Shown piece by piece: positions 61,705-64,000 of a stretch of DNA of 64,000 bases. Source of the DNA: Ectopseudomonas chengduensis (GTDB taxonomy: Bacteria > Pseudomonadota > Gammaproteobacteria > Pseudomonadales > Pseudomonadaceae); the NCBI RefSeq assembly GCF_900102635.1, contig NZ_FMZQ01000005.1:124001-188000 (forward strand), written 5' to 3'. The translations under genes and the position numbers were made by a program. The notes beneath the pieces are model-generated. The model worked only from the letters and a program-made list of their open reading frames with translations. It searched no databases and had not been told where the DNA came from. The first letter of the stretch is position 1, and the number at the start of each line of letters is the position of its first letter.

Positions 61705-62841
61705 ATGGCCGAAAGCGAGAGCGGTGCCGACAAAAGCGAGGAACCCACAGGCAAGCGACTTGAAGAGTCGCGCAAGAAAGGTCAGATCGCCCGTTCCAAG
61801 GAGCTCAATACCCTGGCGGTCACCCTCACCGGCACCATGGCCCTGATTATCTTCGGTGCCTACATGGGCAACGTGCTGATGGACATCATGCGCGGCAATT
61901 TCAGCCTGCCGCGTGAGGTGTTGATGAGCGAGCGCAGCATGGCGCTTTACCTGCTGGCTTCCGGCAAGGAAGCCCTGCTGGCGATGCAGCCATTCTTGAT
62001 CGCCTTGCTGATCGCCTCTATCGTCGGCCCCATCGCTTTGGGCGGCTGGCTATTTTCCACGGAAGCACTGCAGCCCAAGGCCAGTCGGATGAATCCGCTG
62101 GCGGGGCTCAAACGCATGTTCTCGGTTCAGGCGCTGGTCGAGTTGCTCAAAGCGTTGGCCAAGTTCCTGGTCATCCTCGCCGTGGCGCTGGTGGTACTTT
62201 CGGTGGATCAGGACGATTTGCTGGCCATCGCCAATGAGCCCATCGAGCCGGCCATCCTGCACAGTCTGAAGGTGGTCGGCTGGAGCGCTTTTTGGCTGTC
62301 CTGTGGCCTGATCCTGATCGCCGCCGTGGATGCGCCATTCCAGCTGTGGAGTCACAAGCAGAAGCTGAAGATGACCAAGCAGGAGGTCCGCGACGAGTAC
62401 AAGGACACCGAGGGCAAACCCGAGGTCAAGGGACGCATTCGTCAGTTGCAGCGTGAAATGGCTGAACGCCGCATGATGCAGGCCGTACCGCAGGCCGATG
62501 TGGTGATTACCAACCCGACGCACTTCGCCGTGGCGCTCAAGTACGACCCGGAGAAGGGAGGGGCGCCGCTGTTGCTGGCCAAGGGCGGCGACTTCCTGGC
62601 GCTGAAGATTCGTGAGATCGCCCAGGAGCACAAGGTGATGGTGTTGGAATCACCGGGGCTGGCGCGGGCCGTTTACTACTCTACCGAACTCGATCAGGAA
62701 ATCCCCGCCGGTCTCTATCTGGCGGTGGCGCAGGTGCTGGCCTACGTCTATCAGCTGCGTCAGTACCAGGCCGGCAAGGGCAAGCGCCCCGGCCCGTTAC
62801 CGGATTTGCCCATCCCGCCAGATCTGCGTCGTGATTCGTAA
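61705..62841 (+). CDS. flhB: FlhB, export switch protein
   Basis: 378-aa protein. N-terminal cytosolic basic segment (EEPTGKRLEESRKKGQIARSKEL), four membrane helices (about residues 30-210), and a cytosolic domain with the autocleavage motif NPTH near residue 270 (VVITNPTHFAVALKYDP). Cleavage and FliK together switch export from hook to filament. It ends with a proline-rich tail. Confidence 0.97.
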   Translation: MAESESGADKSEEPTGKRLEESRKKGQIARSKELNTLAVTLTGTMALIIFGAYMGNVLMDIMRGNFSLPREVLMSERSMALYLLASGKEALLAMQPFLIALLIASIVGPIALGGWLFSTEALQPKASRMNPLAGLKRMFSVQALVELLKALAKFLVILAVALVVLSVDQDDLLAIANEPIEPAILHSLKVVGWSAFWLSCGLILIAAVDAPFQLWSHKQKLKMTKQEVRDEYKDTEGKPEVKGRIRQLQREMAERRMMQAVPQADVVITNPTHFAVALKYDPEKGGAPLLLAKGGDFLALKIREIAQEHKVMVLESPGLARAVYYSTELDQEIPAGLYLAVAQVLAYVYQLRQYQAGKGKRPGPLPDLPIPPDLRRDS

Positions 62842-62870
62842 CGTGCGTCTTGGGCGCTGCCCTGTCATTT

Positions 62871-62887
62871 ATGGAACGCTTCTTGCC
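62871..62887 (+). promoter_or_regulatory. Candidate sigma-54 promoter of flhA
   Basis: ATGGAACGCTTCTTGCC: GG and GC at exact spacing, AAC in place of CAC and last base C. About 58 bases before the flhA start. Confidence 0.55.
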
Positions 62888-62943
62888 ATTACCCCTTCAG
62901 GACGCACTTTCGCGTCAAAAGATTGAATGGTTTGGGGTAGGGA

Positions 62944-64000
62944 CGTGGCAGTAGATCGCGCACAGCTAATCGGTGACGTACGCAGCAACCTTGCAGGTTT
63001 GCGCCACGGCAACCTGGGTATCCCCCTGCTGCTGCTGGTCATGCTCGGCATGGTCATGCTGCCGATCCCGCCGTTTCTGCTCGACACTCTGTTCACCTTC
63101 AGCATCGCGCTGTCCATCGTCGTGCTGCTGGTCAGCATCTATGCGTTGCGACCGCTGGATTTCGCCGTGTTCCCTACCATCCTGCTGGCGGCCACGTTGT
63201 TGCGTCTGGCGCTGAACGTGGCTTCGACCCGCGTGGTGCTGCTCAACGGCCACGAGGGCCACGGCGCGGCGGGGCAGGTGATCCAGGCCTTCGGTGAGGT
63301 GGTGATCGGCGGTAACTACGTGGTCGGTATCGTGGTGTTCGCCATCCTCATGATCATCAACTTCGTGGTGGTCACCAAGGGTGCCGGACGGATTTCCGAA
63401 GTGAGCGCGCGCTTCACCCTCGATGCCATGCCTGGCAAGCAGATGGCTATCGACGCCGACCTCAATGCTGGCCTGATCGATCAGAACGAAGCCAAGAAAC
63501 GCCGCAGTGAAGTGGCGCAGGAGGCAGATTTCTACGGCTCGATGGACGGTGCCAGCAAGTTTGTCCGCGGCGACGCCATCGCCGGCCTGCTGATTCTGTT
63601 CATCAACCTCATCGGCGGTATCGCCATCGGCGTGCTGCAGCACGGCCTGCCGTTCGCCGAGGCGGGCAAGGTCTACACCCTGCTGACCATCGGCGACGGC
63701 CTGGTCGCACAGATTCCCTCCCTGCTGCTGTCCACCGCCGCCGCGGTGATGGTGACCCGTGTTTCCAGCTCCGAGGACATGGGCGCCCAGGTCAACCGGC
63801 AGATGTTTGCTTCGCCGCGGGCGTTGGCGGTGGCGGCGGCGATCATGATTGCCATGGGTCTGGTGCCCGGCATGCCGCATTTCTCCTTTATCAGCCTGGG
63901 CCTGGTGGCCGCTGGCGCCGCCTACTGGATCGCTAACAAGCAGCGCAAGACCAAGGAAGAGGAGGTCAAGGAGGTACAGCGCCAACAGGAGCTGCTGCCG
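62944..64000 (+). CDS. flhA: FlhA, export gate protein, 3' end outside window
   Basis: First 352 codons of the FHIPEP-family nonameric export gate. The start is GTG 62944 (VAVDRAQLIGDVRSN) with a GGGGTAGGGA ribosome region; there is no suitable ATG. The membrane part shows NLGIPLLLLVMLGMVMLPIPPFLL, the conserved LAATLLRLALNVASTRVVLL, and the FHIPEP loop (GRISEVSARFTLDAMPGKQMAIDADLNAGLI; AEVAQEADFYGSMDGASKFVRGDAIAG-type). The cytosolic ring-forming half lies beyond the window. It forms a separate unit from fliL-flhB, with its own candidate sigma-54 promoter. Confidence 0.97.

Noticed and set aside
62966..63985. Antisense frame opposite the start of flhA
   Set aside because: The sense strand encodes FlhA from a GTG start; the antisense product is a His/Gln-rich shadow.

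Overview
The window is a chromosomal segment of a gammaproteobacterium that is almost certainly Pseudomonas. The base composition is high-GC. The flagellar gene order (flgZ-flgN-flgM-flgA, cheV-cheR, flgBCDE, flgFGHIJKL, fliC-flaG-fliD-fliS-fliT, fleQ, fleSR, fliEFGHIJ, hsbA-hsbR-hptB, fliK, fliLMNOPQR-flhB, flhA) and the protein sequences (FleQ starting MWRETK, FliE, FliI, CheR) are Pseudomonas-like. I lean towards the P. mendocina/oleovorans group, but that is a guess from memory and not something I could test.

Region 1 (1-8.7 kb) is housekeeping metabolism: the 3' part of metE, a secreted alpha/beta hydrolase, a small DUF-type protein, a DMT-family permease, and an Lrp/AsnC regulator divergent from a fused indolepyruvate ferredoxin oxidoreductase gene. 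Directly downstream is a 41-codon chimera: the first residues of a leucine/phenylalanine-type dehydrogenase joined to the last residues of an IS5-type transposase. This looks like the scar of an IS-mediated deletion.

Region 2 (8.9-11.05 kb) is a small accessory patch: tRNA-Arg(CCT), an intact P4-type tyrosine integrase just downstream of it, and a frameshifted 3' remnant of an IS4-family transposase. I see no cargo genes and no second att copy. Region 3 (11-14.1 kb) holds the serine/threonine symporter SstT and an MFS permease.

Region 4 (14.1-64 kb) is an essentially uninterrupted flagellar and chemotaxis locus. Candidate sigma-54 promoters (GG-N10-GC) lie before flgA, flgB, flgF, fliD, fleS, fliE, fliL and flhA. 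Candidate FliA (sigma-28) promoters lie before flgM, fliC and fliS. This fits the hierarchy FleQ -> FleSR -> FliA with FlgM as anti-sigma. Rod, hook and junction genes come first, then one 2142-residue multidomain glycosyltransferase-like gene between flgL and fliC (a one-gene flagellin glycosylation island), the filament genes, the regulators, and then the basal body, C-ring and export apparatus. The HsbA/HsbR/HptB switch genes sit between fliJ and fliK.

Several repetitive elements punctuate the locus. A GIY-YIG nuclease gene between fleR and fliE is bracketed by inverted copies of a palindromic repeat. A 283-bp MITE-like element with 20-bp terminal inverted repeats exactly fills the space between the fliG stop and the fliH start. 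A long palindrome separates fliI from fliJ. Other REP-like palindromes follow metE, the MFS gene, cheR and fleQ.
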